Below, in pieces: positions 1 to 8,487 of a stretch of 64,000 nt of DNA (the stretch's first letter is position 1; each line of letters opens with the position of its first letter). The translations under genes were made by a program, and so were the position numbers. A model generated the notes under the pieces. It saw only the letters and a list, made by a program, of their open reading frames with translations, was not told where the DNA came from and searched no databases. The stretch spans positions 248,001 through 312,000 of the forward strand of contig NZ_VTPX01000002.1 of the NCBI RefSeq assembly GCF_008298015.1, given 5' to 3'. Source of the DNA: Salinicola corii (GTDB taxonomy: Bacteria; Pseudomonadota; Gammaproteobacteria; Pseudomonadales; Halomonadaceae).

Positions 1-1
1 T

Positions 2-928
2 CTGTCTCCCCTGGCGCAAGCCGCCGATTACGTGGGAGGCGATGAAGTCACCGTTCTGCAGGGTTTCAAGCCGGGGGGCGGGAGCGATGCCCTGGCACAG
101 CTGGTCCAGCCGCGCCTGAGCGAGATCCTCGGCGTCGATTTCGTCAACGAGTACATGCCTGGCGCCACCGGGGCCGTGGCCTGGACGCGACTGGCCAAGC
201 AGTCGCCCAACGACGGCAGCACCATCAGCATCACCAACACGCCGATGCTGATGACCAACTACATCATGAACGATGCCATCACCTACAACACCGACGAGAT
301 GACCCCGATCGCCAACGTGGTGACCGACCCGGGCATCGTCGTTGTCAGTGCGGACAGCCCCTATCAGACCATCGAGGATCTCTTCGCGGCCGCCGAGCAG
401 AGCCCGGGTACCGTGACCATCGGCAACTCCGGCGTCGGCGGCGACGACTTCTTCACCACCATCCTGCTCGAGCAGGCCAAGGGGCTGTCATTCAAGAAGG
501 TGCCGTTCCAGGGCGATGGCCCCTCTGCGACGGCGGCCATGGGCGGCAAGATCGATGCCAGCTTCAACAACGTCGGCAATGTCTACGGTCAGGTCGAGTC
601 CGGCAACCTGAGGGCGCTGGCGGTGTTCGCCGAAAAGCGACTGACCAGCCTGCCTGACGTGCCCACCATGAAAGAGAAGGGGGTCGATGTGGTGGCGGGC
701 TCCTCGCGTGGCTACAGCGCGCCGGCGGGCATTCCCGACGAGGCCCGGCAGCAACTGATCGCGGCGTTCCAGACCCTGGCCAAGGATCCCGACTTCCAGG
801 CCCAGGCGGAGAAGCGCGCCATGAATCTCGATGTCGTCACCGGCGATGACTACCGCGCCATGATCGACAAGATGGAAAGCGACTATCGAGAGATATGGGA
901 TTCGGTCAAGGATCAGATAGGTCGTTGA
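2..928 (+). CDS. TctC-type TTT substrate-binding protein (5' truncated)
   Basis: Periplasmic solute-binding protein of a tripartite tricarboxylate transporter, which captures a carboxylate and delivers it to the TctAB membrane pair. The frame is already open at base 2 and reads LSPLAQA-ADYVGG, the end of a signal peptide with an A-x-A type cleavage site, so the true start lies just left of the window; the internal GTG at 32 is not the start. The mature part has the Bug/TctC pattern (GFKPGGGSD near the N-terminus, PGATG, then a long bilobal fold). tctB and tctA follow directly, so the substrate is probably the acid consumed by the downstream enzymes. The substrate itself cannot be read from the sequence. 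Confidence 0.92.
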   Translation: MSPLAQAADYVGGDEVTVLQGFKPGGGSDALAQLVQPRLSEILGVDFVNEYMPGATGAVAWTRLAKQSPNDGSTISITNTPMLMTNYIMNDAITYNTDEMTPIANVVTDPGIVVVSADSPYQTIEDLFAAAEQSPGTVTIGNSGVGGDDFFTTILLEQAKGLSFKKVPFQGDGPSATAAMGGKIDASFNNVGNVYGQVESGNLRALAVFAEKRLTSLPDVPTMKEKGVDVVAGSSRGYSAPAGIPDEARQQLIAAFQTLAKDPDFQAQAEKRAMNLDVVTGDDYRAMIDKMESDYREIWDSVKDQIGR

Positions 929-960
929 GTAACCTGCGAGTCGTCGAGGAGTAAGGCGCC

Positions 961-1440
961 ATGAACGTCAGTCGTTTGCTGCTGGGAGTGTTCGGCATCG
1001 TCGTGGCCGGCGTCTTCTTCCTCGATGCCAGCCAATATCCCCGTGCCGCCGCCCAGATGCCGATGATCTATGCGGTCTCCGTCGGGCTGCTGTCGCTGGC
1101 GATGGTGGCCAGCGAGCTGCGGCTGCAGCGTCGCGCGCCGGCCACTCGCGGCACCGTCGCCGAGCCAGTCGACCGGGAAGCTGACGAGGCATCGCTGGCG
1201 CCTAGACGCTGGGCGGCGGTCGCCGCCATCTTCCTGCTGGCGGTGGGGTACGTCGCGGTGATGACGACGCTCGGCTATGTGCTGGCCACGGCGCTGTTCA
1301 TGGCCCTGGCGCTGGCGATTCTGGGCACCGTGAAGTGGGCCTTCGCGCTGATCGCTGGCGCGGTGCTGATCGGCATGGTCTGCCTGGTGTTCGTGCAGTT
1401 CCTGGGCCTGCCGATTCCGCTATTGCCGAACTTCCTTTAA
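961..1440 (+). CDS. TctB-type small TTT membrane subunit
   Basis: Small integral-membrane subunit of the tripartite tricarboxylate transporter, 159 residues, close to the usual 150-170. Four hydrophobic segments are visible at about residues 5-24, 34-52, 82-103 and 107-150, with a charged loop around residues 56-80. It starts at an ATG 32 bp after tctC with GGAG-like bases upstream and is followed by tctA after 58 bp, the standard C-B-A order. TctB proteins diverge widely, so the call rests mainly on size, topology and position between clear tctC and tctA genes. Confidence 0.88.
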   Translation: MNVSRLLLGVFGIVVAGVFFLDASQYPRAAAQMPMIYAVSVGLLSLAMVASELRLQRRAPATRGTVAEPVDREADEASLAPRRWAAVAAIFLLAVGYVAVMTTLGYVLATALFMALALAILGTVKWAFALIAGAVLIGMVCLVFVQFLGLPIPLLPNFL

Positions 1441-1498
1441 GGCCTTGTCGGAACGGGTAGCCACGACGCTCGATTCGAGCACAGGAGTGTAGACGCGC

Positions 1499-3007
1499 AT
1501 GGATTCCTCTCTGGTGATGATCGGGCTGGCCAATGTGCTCAGCGTCAACAACATTGCCTGCATCCTCGGCGGTACGCTGCTGGGGCTGTTCGTCGGGGCA
1601 ATGCCAGGGCTGTCGGCGACGATGGCGCTGGCCCTGCTATTGCCGCTGACGTTCAGCTTCGATCCGGCGACCGGGCTGAGCATGCTGGCTTCGCTCTACG
1701 TTGGGGCGTCCTACGGCGGCTCCATCGCCGCGATTCTACTACGCACGCCGGGCACGCCATCGGCGGCGGCGACCGTACTCGACGGCTTCCCGCTGTCGCA
1801 GCAGGGCAAGGCGGGACAGGCGCTGGGCATCTCGCTGTTCGCCTCTTTCTTCGGCGGGCTGATGAGCGGCATCGCGCTGCTGACAGCGGCTCCGCTGCTG
1901 GGCACGCTGGTGCTCGAGTTCGGCCCGGTCGAGCTGTTCGCCATCGCCGTGCTGGGCATCACCATCATCGGCTCGCTGGCTCAGGGATCGGTGATCAGTG
2001 GTCTGCTCTCCGGTGGACTGGGGCTGCTGCTCAGCACCGTCGGGATGGACCTGACCACCGGGACGCCGCGCATGACCTTCGATCAGATCAACCTGTTCGG
2101 TGGGATCGATTTCACGGTGGCACTGATCGGTCTGTTCTCGGTGCCACAGGCGCTGACGCTGATCGAGAACTCCCACCAGGGCGGCAAGGTGGCCAGCCGT
2201 ATCACCGACCGCTTGATGCCCCGGCTCGCCACACTCAAGCAGTTGATGCCCAATATTCTGCGCTCCAGCGGCATCGGCATCGTCGTGGGGCTGATCCCCG
2301 GCACCGGTGGCGATACCGCGAGTTGGTTCGCCTACAACGAGGCCAAGCGCTTCTCCAAGGACAAGAGCCGTTTCGGCAAGGGCGAGATCGCCGGGGTTGC
2401 CGCGCCGGAGGCCGCCAACAACGCAGTCGTCGGCGGTGCGCTGATTCCCACCATCGCCCTCGGAATTCCGGGAAGCTCCTCCACCGCAATCCTGCTCGGC
2501 GCGCTGATGGTGCAGGGCATTCTGCCCGGCCCCAATCTGCTCACCGACTACGGCGATGTCACCTATACCCTGATCTGGGCAGTGATTCTCGCCAACGTCG
2601 CGCTGCTGGTGGTGGGGCTGGCGTTCACCAAGATGAGCGTCTCGGTGACCAAGATTCCCGATGGCTTCATCGCCTGCGCGATTCTCACTCTGTGCATCAT
2701 CGGTGCTTTCGCGATCAACAACAGCCTGTTCGATGTCGGGCTGATGCTGGGCTTCGGTCTGTTCGGCTACTGGATGAGCAAGGCGGGCGTATCGCCGGCG
2801 CCGATGGTGATCGGCCTGATCCTGGGGCCGGTGATGGAGACCAGCTTCCAGCAGTCGATGCTGATCGGCAACGATAGCTTCGGTGTGTTTCTGGAGAGCC
2901 CGATTGCGACCGTTCTGCTGCTTCTGGCGCTGCTCTCGATACTGCAGGCAACACCGTTCTTCCGTTGGCTGCGCATGCCGTTCAAGCGCCGCCTGAAGCA
3001 GAGTTGA
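1499..3007 (+). CDS. TctA-type large TTT permease subunit
   Basis: Large membrane subunit that forms the translocation path of the TTT system. At 502 residues it has the family's normal length, is hydrophobic throughout and shows both signature blocks: GAMPGLSATMALALLLP near residue 34 and a second loop with GLIPGTGGD, EAANNAV and GIPGSSSTA at about residues 263-330. These repeated glycine/proline-rich loops mark the two halves of the TctA fold. It is the third gene of the operon. The genes downstream encode soluble catabolic enzymes, consistent with an uptake-plus-degradation operon for an organic acid. Confidence 0.95.
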   Translation: MDSSLVMIGLANVLSVNNIACILGGTLLGLFVGAMPGLSATMALALLLPLTFSFDPATGLSMLASLYVGASYGGSIAAILLRTPGTPSAAATVLDGFPLSQQGKAGQALGISLFASFFGGLMSGIALLTAAPLLGTLVLEFGPVELFAIAVLGITIIGSLAQGSVISGLLSGGLGLLLSTVGMDLTTGTPRMTFDQINLFGGIDFTVALIGLFSVPQALTLIENSHQGGKVASRITDRLMPRLATLKQLMPNILRSSGIGIVVGLIPGTGGDTASWFAYNEAKRFSKDKSRFGKGEIAGVAAPEAANNAVVGGALIPTIALGIPGSSSTAILLGALMVQGILPGPNLLTDYGDVTYTLIWAVILANVALLVVGLAFTKMSVSVTKIPDGFIACAILTLCIIGAFAINNSLFDVGLMLGFGLFGYWMSKAGVSPAPMVIGLILGPVMETSFQQSMLIGNDSFGVFLESPIATVLLLLALLSILQATPFFRWLRMPFKRRLKQS

Positions 3008-3062
3008 TTCGTGACGCGTGGATTCATCACATTTGGGTTAGCCCATTCTGGAGAGATGACCG

Positions 3063-4184
3063 ATGACGAGAATTACCGATGTGCAGGCGCGAACGGTCAA
3101 TGTCGCGCTGGAGAATCCGACCAGCTTTTCCAACCGGCAGGTGCTCAAGCGCGACTATGCGCTGGTCAAGGTGACCGGCGATGACGGCGTCAGTGGCATC
3201 GGCTTCTGCTATGGCGGCAACAACGCCGGTCACCTGGTGACACAGGCGGTACGCGATCTGCTCAAGCCGGTGCTGATGGGGCAGGACACTCATCGTGTCG
3301 AGGGACTGTGGCAGGAGATGTATCAGGAGGGTTTGCTGCATGGCCGCACGGGTTCGGTGATGAGGGCGCTCAGCATCCTCGACGTGGCGCTGTGGGATCG
3401 CAATGCCCGCGCCGCCAATCTGCCGCTCTATAAATTTCTCGGTGCCAGCGATGAACACAGCGTGGCAGCCTATGCCAGCGGCGGTTATTACCTCGAGGGC
3501 AAGACGCCGACCAAGCTGGCGGAAGAGATGTCCGGCTACGTGGACAAGGGCTTCAAGGCGGTCAAGATGAAGGTGGGGCGCGAGGACCTGGCTGGCGAAG
3601 AGGCGCGGCTGGCGGCCGTCCGCGAAGCCATTGGGCCCGATGTGCTGCTGATGATGGACGCCAACAACGCCTGGCATGATCTGCCGTCGGCCCTGGCATT
3701 TGCGCGCATGGCCGAGCCCTATTCCCCTTACTGGATCGAAGAGCCGTTCAGCCCGGACGATATCGACAATCATCGCCGTCTGGCCGAGCGCACGCCGATT
3801 CCGGTGGCGACGGGCGAGATCGAAGCCGGGCGCTGGCGTTTCAAGGAGCTGCTGGACAAGGAAGCGGCGATGATTCTGCAGACCGATGCGGCGGTCTGTG
3901 GCGGGGTGACGGAATTCCGGCGTATCGCCGCCACGGCGGCCAGTTATGGCGTGGAGATCTGCCCGCACTGGTTCCATGATCTTCACGTGCATCTGGTCGG
4001 CTCGACGCCGAATGCGCCTTTCGTCGAATTCTTTGCCGACGATCAAGTGCTTAACTTCCGTAGACTGATCGACACGCAGTTGACCTTCAGCGACGGACGT
4101 CTGCATCTGCCCCAGACGCCGGGTTTGGGGTTCGATTTCGACGAGGCGGCACTTTCCCGCTACGCCGTCGACCCCTGGTCCTGA
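3063..4184 (+). CDS. Enolase-superfamily (mandelate racemase/muconate lactonizing type) acid-sugar dehydratase or racemase
   Basis: A 373-residue member of the mandelate racemase/muconate lactonizing branch of the enolase superfamily. These enzymes abstract the proton alpha to a carboxylate using Mg2+. Visible active-site residues are K168-x-K170, metal ligands D199, E226 (in WIEEPF) and E252 (in ATGE), and histidines H302 and H305 at the strand where mandelate racemase has its catalytic base. With a KxK motif and a C-terminal His it is more likely an acid-sugar dehydratase or racemase than a cycloisomerase. It sits 55 bp after tctA and before a DapA-family lyase, a combination typical of hexarate or aldonate degradation. 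The substrate is not determined. Confidence 0.88.
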   Translation: MTRITDVQARTVNVALENPTSFSNRQVLKRDYALVKVTGDDGVSGIGFCYGGNNAGHLVTQAVRDLLKPVLMGQDTHRVEGLWQEMYQEGLLHGRTGSVMRALSILDVALWDRNARAANLPLYKFLGASDEHSVAAYASGGYYLEGKTPTKLAEEMSGYVDKGFKAVKMKVGREDLAGEEARLAAVREAIGPDVLLMMDANNAWHDLPSALAFARMAEPYSPYWIEEPFSPDDIDNHRRLAERTPIPVATGEIEAGRWRFKELLDKEAAMILQTDAAVCGGVTEFRRIAATAASYGVEICPHWFHDLHVHLVGSTPNAPFVEFFADDQVLNFRRLIDTQLTFSDGRLHLPQTPGLGFDFDEAALSRYAVDPWS

Positions 4185-4248
4185 GTCGATCGATCAGGGG
4201 CGACGCTTCTACCACCACCCATTACCTGCCTGCCAGAGGTCCGTGCTC

Positions 4249-5172
4249 ATGTCGTCGAATGCGCCCTGCGGTACCGTACTTTCGCCGGTCATCACGCCGT
4301 TTCGCGATGACCTTTCCCCCGATGCGACGCGCTTCGTCGACCACTGCCGCTGGCTGATGGCCAACGATGTCGGGCTGGCGATCTTCGGCACCAACTCCGA
4401 GGCCAACTCGCTGTCGCTGCAGGAGCGTCTCGAGCTGCTCGACCATCTGGTCGCGGCGGGGATCGACACCGCCCGGCTGATGCCGGGAACCGGCTGCTGC
4501 TCGATACCCGACAGCGTGACCCTGACGCGACATGCCGTGAGCCAGGGGGCGGGAGGCGTACTGATGTTGCCACCGTTTTACTACAAGGGCGTCTCGAAAG
4601 AGGGGTTGTTTCGGTTCTACTGCGAGGTAATCGAACGGGTGGGCGACGAGCGATTACGTCTCTATCTCTATCACATCCCGCCGGTGGCACAGGTGCCGAT
4701 CGGACTGGGCCTGATCGAACGTCTGCTGAAGCGCTATCCCGAGGTCGTGGCGGGGATCAAGGACAGCTCGGGCGACTGGGCCAATACCCAGGCCGTCATC
4801 GATGCTTTCGGCGCGCAAGGGTTTCGGGTCTACGCAGGCAGCGAGCGCTTCCTGCTGCCCACGCTGCGGGCCGGCGGTGTCGGATGCATCAGTGCCACCG
4901 CCAACGTCAATCCCCGCGCGATCTCGGCGCTGGGCGCCCATTGGCAAGATGAGGATGCCGATGCGAACCAGCAGGCGTTGAACGAGATTCGCGATATCTT
5001 CGAGAGCGTGCCGATGATCCCGGCGCTCAAGGCTGCTACCGCCCATTTCGGCGGTGATTCCGCCTGGAATCGCCTGCGGCCGCCACTGGTCTCGCTCGAC
5101 GACGGCCAGCGCAACAAACTGCTGACGGCGCTGAAACGGGTCGGTTTCTCGATGCCGGGGCTGGCCGAGTGA
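4249..5172 (+). CDS. Dihydrodipicolinate synthase/N-acetylneuraminate lyase family aldolase-dehydratase
   Basis: Class I aldolase-fold enzyme of the DapA/NanA family, about 307 residues. The Schiff-base lysine is K171 in GIKDSSG and the catalytic tyrosine Y141 in LYLYHIPP. The usual GTTGE motif is GTNSEAN here, suggesting a substrate other than pyruvate plus aspartate semialdehyde, so this is probably a catabolic 2-keto-3-deoxy acid lyase or dehydratase, not lysine biosynthesis. The ATG at 4249 is preferred over the GTG at 4243 because AGAGG at about 4235-4239 is 9 bp away from the ATG but only 3 bp from the GTG. It would act after the enolase-superfamily enzyme upstream. Confidence 0.85.
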   Translation: MSSNAPCGTVLSPVITPFRDDLSPDATRFVDHCRWLMANDVGLAIFGTNSEANSLSLQERLELLDHLVAAGIDTARLMPGTGCCSIPDSVTLTRHAVSQGAGGVLMLPPFYYKGVSKEGLFRFYCEVIERVGDERLRLYLYHIPPVAQVPIGLGLIERLLKRYPEVVAGIKDSSGDWANTQAVIDAFGAQGFRVYAGSERFLLPTLRAGGVGCISATANVNPRAISALGAHWQDEDADANQQALNEIRDIFESVPMIPALKAATAHFGGDSAWNRLRPPLVSLDDGQRNKLLTALKRVGFSMPGLAE

Positions 5173-5249
5173 CTATCGCTGCCATCGTCGACATCGACAG
5201 CATCGCCGCCGTAATCTCGAGCTCTCTGCTCTACGCGTAAGGATCATTC

Positions 5250-6416
5250 GTGACGCGTCAACAACGCCGCCTTTCCCGTATTCGCAACTTCCTGGATCTC
5301 GAACGTGCCGGCGAGCGCCATCTTCCCCGGCCGATCCACGGATACGTCGCCAACGCAGCGGAAGAGGGCAAGAGCCTGGCCGCCAATCGCGCGGCCTTCG
5401 ACGATTACTGTTTCCTGCCGCGGGCGTTGATCGATGTCTCTCGCGTTTCCCTGGAAACCGAGCTGCTGGGCCGACGCTATGCGGCGCCGTTCGGTATCGC
5501 GCCCATGGGGATCAGTGCGCTTTCCGCTTATCGGGGGGATATGGCGCTGGCTCGCGCTGCAGCGCAGGCGGAGGTGCCGATGATCATGAGCGGCTCGTCA
5601 CTGATTCCGATGGAAGAGGTGGCCAGGATCGATGGCAGCGACTGGTTCCAGGCTTATCTGCCGGGGGATCGGCCTGGCATCGAGGCGTTGATTGCACGCA
5701 TCGAAAGAGCCGGTTTTCGTAATCTGGTCATCACCGTCGATTATGCCGTCCCCCCCAACCCCGACAACAATCGGCGTAGCGGTTTCTCGTCACCGATCCG
5801 CCCCAGTGCCCGCTTGATGCTGGATGGGTTGCTCAAACCACGCTGGCTCTATGGCACCTTCTACAAGACGCTTCGCCACCACGGCATTCCTCACTTCGAA
5901 AACAATCACGCGACCCGGGGCATTCCGGTCATCTCACGCCACGTCAATCGCGACTTCTCAGGGCGCTCTCACCTCGACTGGGATTACCTCGCACTGGTGC
6001 GAGAGCGCTGGCCGGGGAGCTTGATCGTCAAGGGCATCCTGCATCCCGAGGATGCCCGGCGCGCCAAGGCGCAAGGTGTCGATGGAATCATCGTTTCCAA
6101 TCACGGTGGCAGGCAGTTGGACGGCACGATTGCCCCGTTGCGTGCGCTCCCCGAGGTCATCGAGGCCGTGGGTGACTTTCCTGTCATGATCGATAGCGGC
6201 TTCCGGCGCGGTACCGATGTGCTGAAAGCACTGGCATTGGGCGCCCGCTTCGTCTTCTTCGGTCGCCCTTTCAATTACGCGGCCGCCTACGCCGGAGAAG
6301 CCGGTGTCAGCCATGCGATCCATCTGATGCGGGCAGAGATCACGCGGGATATGGCGCTACTTGGCATCACTGACATTCGTCAGATGAACATGAGCCGGCT
6401 ACGAAAAAACCTCTGA
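5250..6416 (+). CDS. FMN-dependent alpha-hydroxy-acid oxidase/dehydrogenase (LldD-like)
   Basis: A 388-residue TIM-barrel flavoenzyme that oxidises an (S)-2-hydroxy acid to the 2-keto acid. Family signatures are SNHGGRQLDG with the catalytic H285 and substrate-binding R288, and IDSGFRRGTD for FMN phosphate binding. It starts at a GTG with AAGGA about 7 bp upstream. No membrane anchor is visible, although LldD-type enzymes are usually peripheral membrane proteins feeding quinone. As last gene of the TTT-dehydratase-lyase operon it probably oxidises the pathway's hydroxy acid product. It could equally be an L-lactate or mandelate dehydrogenase; the sequence alone does not separate these. Confidence 0.88.
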   Translation: MTRQQRRLSRIRNFLDLERAGERHLPRPIHGYVANAAEEGKSLAANRAAFDDYCFLPRALIDVSRVSLETELLGRRYAAPFGIAPMGISALSAYRGDMALARAAAQAEVPMIMSGSSLIPMEEVARIDGSDWFQAYLPGDRPGIEALIARIERAGFRNLVITVDYAVPPNPDNNRRSGFSSPIRPSARLMLDGLLKPRWLYGTFYKTLRHHGIPHFENNHATRGIPVISRHVNRDFSGRSHLDWDYLALVRERWPGSLIVKGILHPEDARRAKAQGVDGIIVSNHGGRQLDGTIAPLRALPEVIEAVGDFPVMIDSGFRRGTDVLKALALGARFVFFGRPFNYAAAYAGEAGVSHAIHLMRAEITRDMALLGITDIRQMNMSRLRKNL

Positions 6417-6830
6417 CGCCTCCGTCACGAATCGTAACTCCTTCCGACATCGTTCTCGAGTAGCCTCGATCGGTCTGGTCGCTGGGCGAGTCACGGCAAT
6501 ATGAGTATGCTGTGATGGACGCTCTGCGAATTGGGGGGCTAAGTCAAGGCTGCCTTTTGGCTTGGCCAAGCAATTCACAGGACAGCGCATAATAATGCAG
6601 CAGTAGGGGACAGCAACGATGCTGAAAGAGAAAGCCGGTAGCCTAATCCATGAGATAGCCGCCGTTCCTGGTGTGGTTTCGGGAACGTCAGCCACTCCGA
6701 CCGGCCATGCTGGGCGATGAATCGAATAAGACCAAGTCGCAGATGTCTCTGAAACGCAATCGATTTCGGGTCGGGGTTTGTCTTTGACAATCATCATGGC
6801 GAAAGCAGACAGATCAGGGAGTCGTGACGC
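6417..6830. other. Intergenic region with no convincing gene
   Basis: A 414-bp gap between the catabolic operon and the signalling operon. Open frames here on either strand have low-complexity or Cys/Arg-rich translations without family resemblance. A perfect TTGACA lies at 6784-6789, but no good -10 hexamer follows at 16-18 bp. AGGGAG at 6816-6821 is the ribosome-binding site of the next gene. I see no terminator with a T-run after the upstream operon. Confidence 0.5.
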
Positions 6831-7259
6831 ATGCGGCGGACATTGACCGGCTGTGTGCTACTGCTCTCTCTGTTATCCGTCGATAGTTTCGGAGACGAGC
6901 CCGCAACCGTCGTTATCGCCAACAAGACGGTACAGCAGGCTTCCCTTCCGCTGGAGACGTTGAGGGCCATTTTCGCGATGCGACAGAGAACCTTCCCCGA
7001 CGGGCAGGCCGTGCACGTCTTCGTCCTGCCGGACGACAATCCGATTCACGAGGATTTTTCCAAGAAAATCTTGGGTGTTTATCCGCATCAACTCCGACTC
7101 GCCTGGGATCGTGCCGTGTTCTCCGGCACTGGGCAGGCCCCCAACGAGGTCGCCAGCGAAGCCGAAATGATCGAGGACGTCGCCTCCACGCCCGGCAGTG
7201 TCGGATACATCAAAAAAACAAGCCTGAATGGTCAGGTTCGGGTGCTCGACATTGAATAA
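6831..7259 (+). CDS. Small secreted PstS-like phosphate-binding-domain protein
   Basis: A 142-residue protein with a signal peptide (MRRTLTG, hydrophobic core, cleavage near residue 22) followed by a short PstS-like periplasmic-binding-protein domain. Phrases such as LETLRAIFAMRQRTFPDG, a central LAWDRAVFSG and a C-terminal PGSVGYIKK are typical of the shortened phosphate-binding-like proteins found next to GGDEF/EAL genes. It is half the size of true PstS and there are no pstCAB genes nearby, so a role as a ligand sensor for the neighbouring signalling protein is more likely than transport. AGGGAG lies 9 bp upstream of the ATG. Its stop overlaps the start of the porin-like gene, implying translational coupling. 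Confidence 0.75.
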   Translation: MRRTLTGCVLLLSLLSVDSFGDEPATVVIANKTVQQASLPLETLRAIFAMRQRTFPDGQAVHVFVLPDDNPIHEDFSKKILGVYPHQLRLAWDRAVFSGTGQAPNEVASEAEMIEDVASTPGSVGYIKKTSLNGQVRVLDIE

Positions 7260-8463
7260 ATCGTTATCAAGTGACTTTGCGAAAGCCGCCATTGCCGTTC
7301 TCGTCATGGTCGGCCTGCTGTTTCAGGTACCCGTGAGCAGAGCCGCATCGCTGCCCGATACCTTTCAGGTGCACGGTTTCATGAGCCAGGCACTCATCGT
7401 GACCGACCATAACGATTTCTTCGGGCCCAGTAGCGAGGGCGGCGGAAGCTGGGAATACACCGAACTGGGCCTGAACGCCTCCTTTCGACCGCTCAGCAAC
7501 GTGTTGGTGGCGGGACAGCTACTGGCCAGGCAAGCCGGGGATGATGGCGAGTTGAATGATCCCGAACTCGATTATGGCGTGGTGGATTATCAGTTTTTAA
7601 CTGATAACGAAAATACAATGGGTGTACAGTTTGGACGATTCAAGAACCCGTTCGGGCTATATAACCAGGCAAGAGATGTCGCGATTACACGCCCCGGCAT
7701 ACTGTTGCCACAGTCTATCTACTTTGATCGCACCAGAAAGCCAGCGCTGAGTTCTGACGGTGTCATGGGATACGCTGAACGACGCATGGATAACAGCGTG
7801 GTCAGGTTTCAGGTCGGCGTCGGGAAACCCAGATTCGATAGCCAAGTGGCAGGATCATTGTTAGGCAGCGATGGTTTGGGGGATTTCTCTGGAGAAAATT
7901 CCTACATTGGCCAGTTAAAATACGAGTACGGTGGCGGTGCCGTTGTGCTTGCACTGACAAATGCCAGAGTAACAGCTGAGTTCGACTCCACAGATGAAGC
8001 ACCGGGAAATGGTGACTTTTTCTTCGAGCCGTGGATTTTTTCTTTTCAATACAATCAGGAAAAATGGTCTTTTACGGCTGAATACGCGCTCAGAAATTTG
8101 AAGACTGAGGGCTTTACCAATCCCTATAACTACGACGTTACCGGTGAGAGCTGGTATGTCCAGTACTCAAGACGACTGAGCACCACCTGGGACTGGATTG
8201 TGAGGTATGATTCATACGTAGTGGACCGAGGAGATAGACGCGGAGAAAATTTCGCGGAACAGACCAATCGGCCTGCGTTTTCTCGATATGCCAAGGATTG
8301 GACAACCGGATTTCAATGGCAAGTTTATCCTCGTTTCCTTCTGTCGTCAGAACTGCATCATGTCGAAGGCACAGGATGGCTACCTGTGACTAGTGGTAGG
8401 GCTTCTGAAAACCAAGATAAATATTGGGACATGCTGCTATTCCAGGCTTCCTATTTTTTCTAG
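7252..8463 (+). CDS. Outer-membrane beta-barrel (porin-like) protein of a c-di-GMP signalling operon
   Basis: Predicted outer-membrane barrel of about 403 residues: an N-terminal signal peptide ending PVSRA-ASLP, alternating hydrophobic/polar strands, aromatic girdle residues (Y/W/F-rich) and a C-terminal phenylalanine (QASYFF) as expected for BAM-dependent insertion. The TTG at 7252 gives a clean signal peptide (MNKSLSSDF...) and overlaps the previous stop; an ATG at 7228 in the same frame would add eight residues that spoil it, so TTG is preferred although no strong ribosome-binding site separates them. It resembles porin-like proteins encoded beside small PstS-like proteins and GGDEF genes. 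Many AT-rich codons contrast with the preceding catabolic genes. Confidence 0.72.
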   Translation: MNKSLSSDFAKAAIAVLVMVGLLFQVPVSRAASLPDTFQVHGFMSQALIVTDHNDFFGPSSEGGGSWEYTELGLNASFRPLSNVLVAGQLLARQAGDDGELNDPELDYGVVDYQFLTDNENTMGVQFGRFKNPFGLYNQARDVAITRPGILLPQSIYFDRTRKPALSSDGVMGYAERRMDNSVVRFQVGVGKPRFDSQVAGSLLGSDGLGDFSGENSYIGQLKYEYGGGAVVLALTNARVTAEFDSTDEAPGNGDFFFEPWIFSFQYNQEKWSFTAEYALRNLKTEGFTNPYNYDVTGESWYVQYSRRLSTTWDWIVRYDSYVVDRGDRRGENFAEQTNRPAFSRYAKDWTTGFQWQVYPRFLLSSELHHVEGTGWLPVTSGRASENQDKYWDMLLFQASYFF

Positions 8464-8487
8464 CGACGCCAATTTAAGGCTGATTAA

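Noticed and set aside
3027-4106. A 359-residue open frame on the minus strand
   Set aside because: Antisense to the enolase-superfamily gene whose active-site residues are all visible; the product is His/Arg-rich without motif.
6399-6797. A 132-residue minus-strand open frame in the intergenic gap
   Set aside because: Mixed Cys/Pro/Arg composition, no ribosome-binding site and no family resemblance; overlaps the end of the hydroxyacid oxidase gene.
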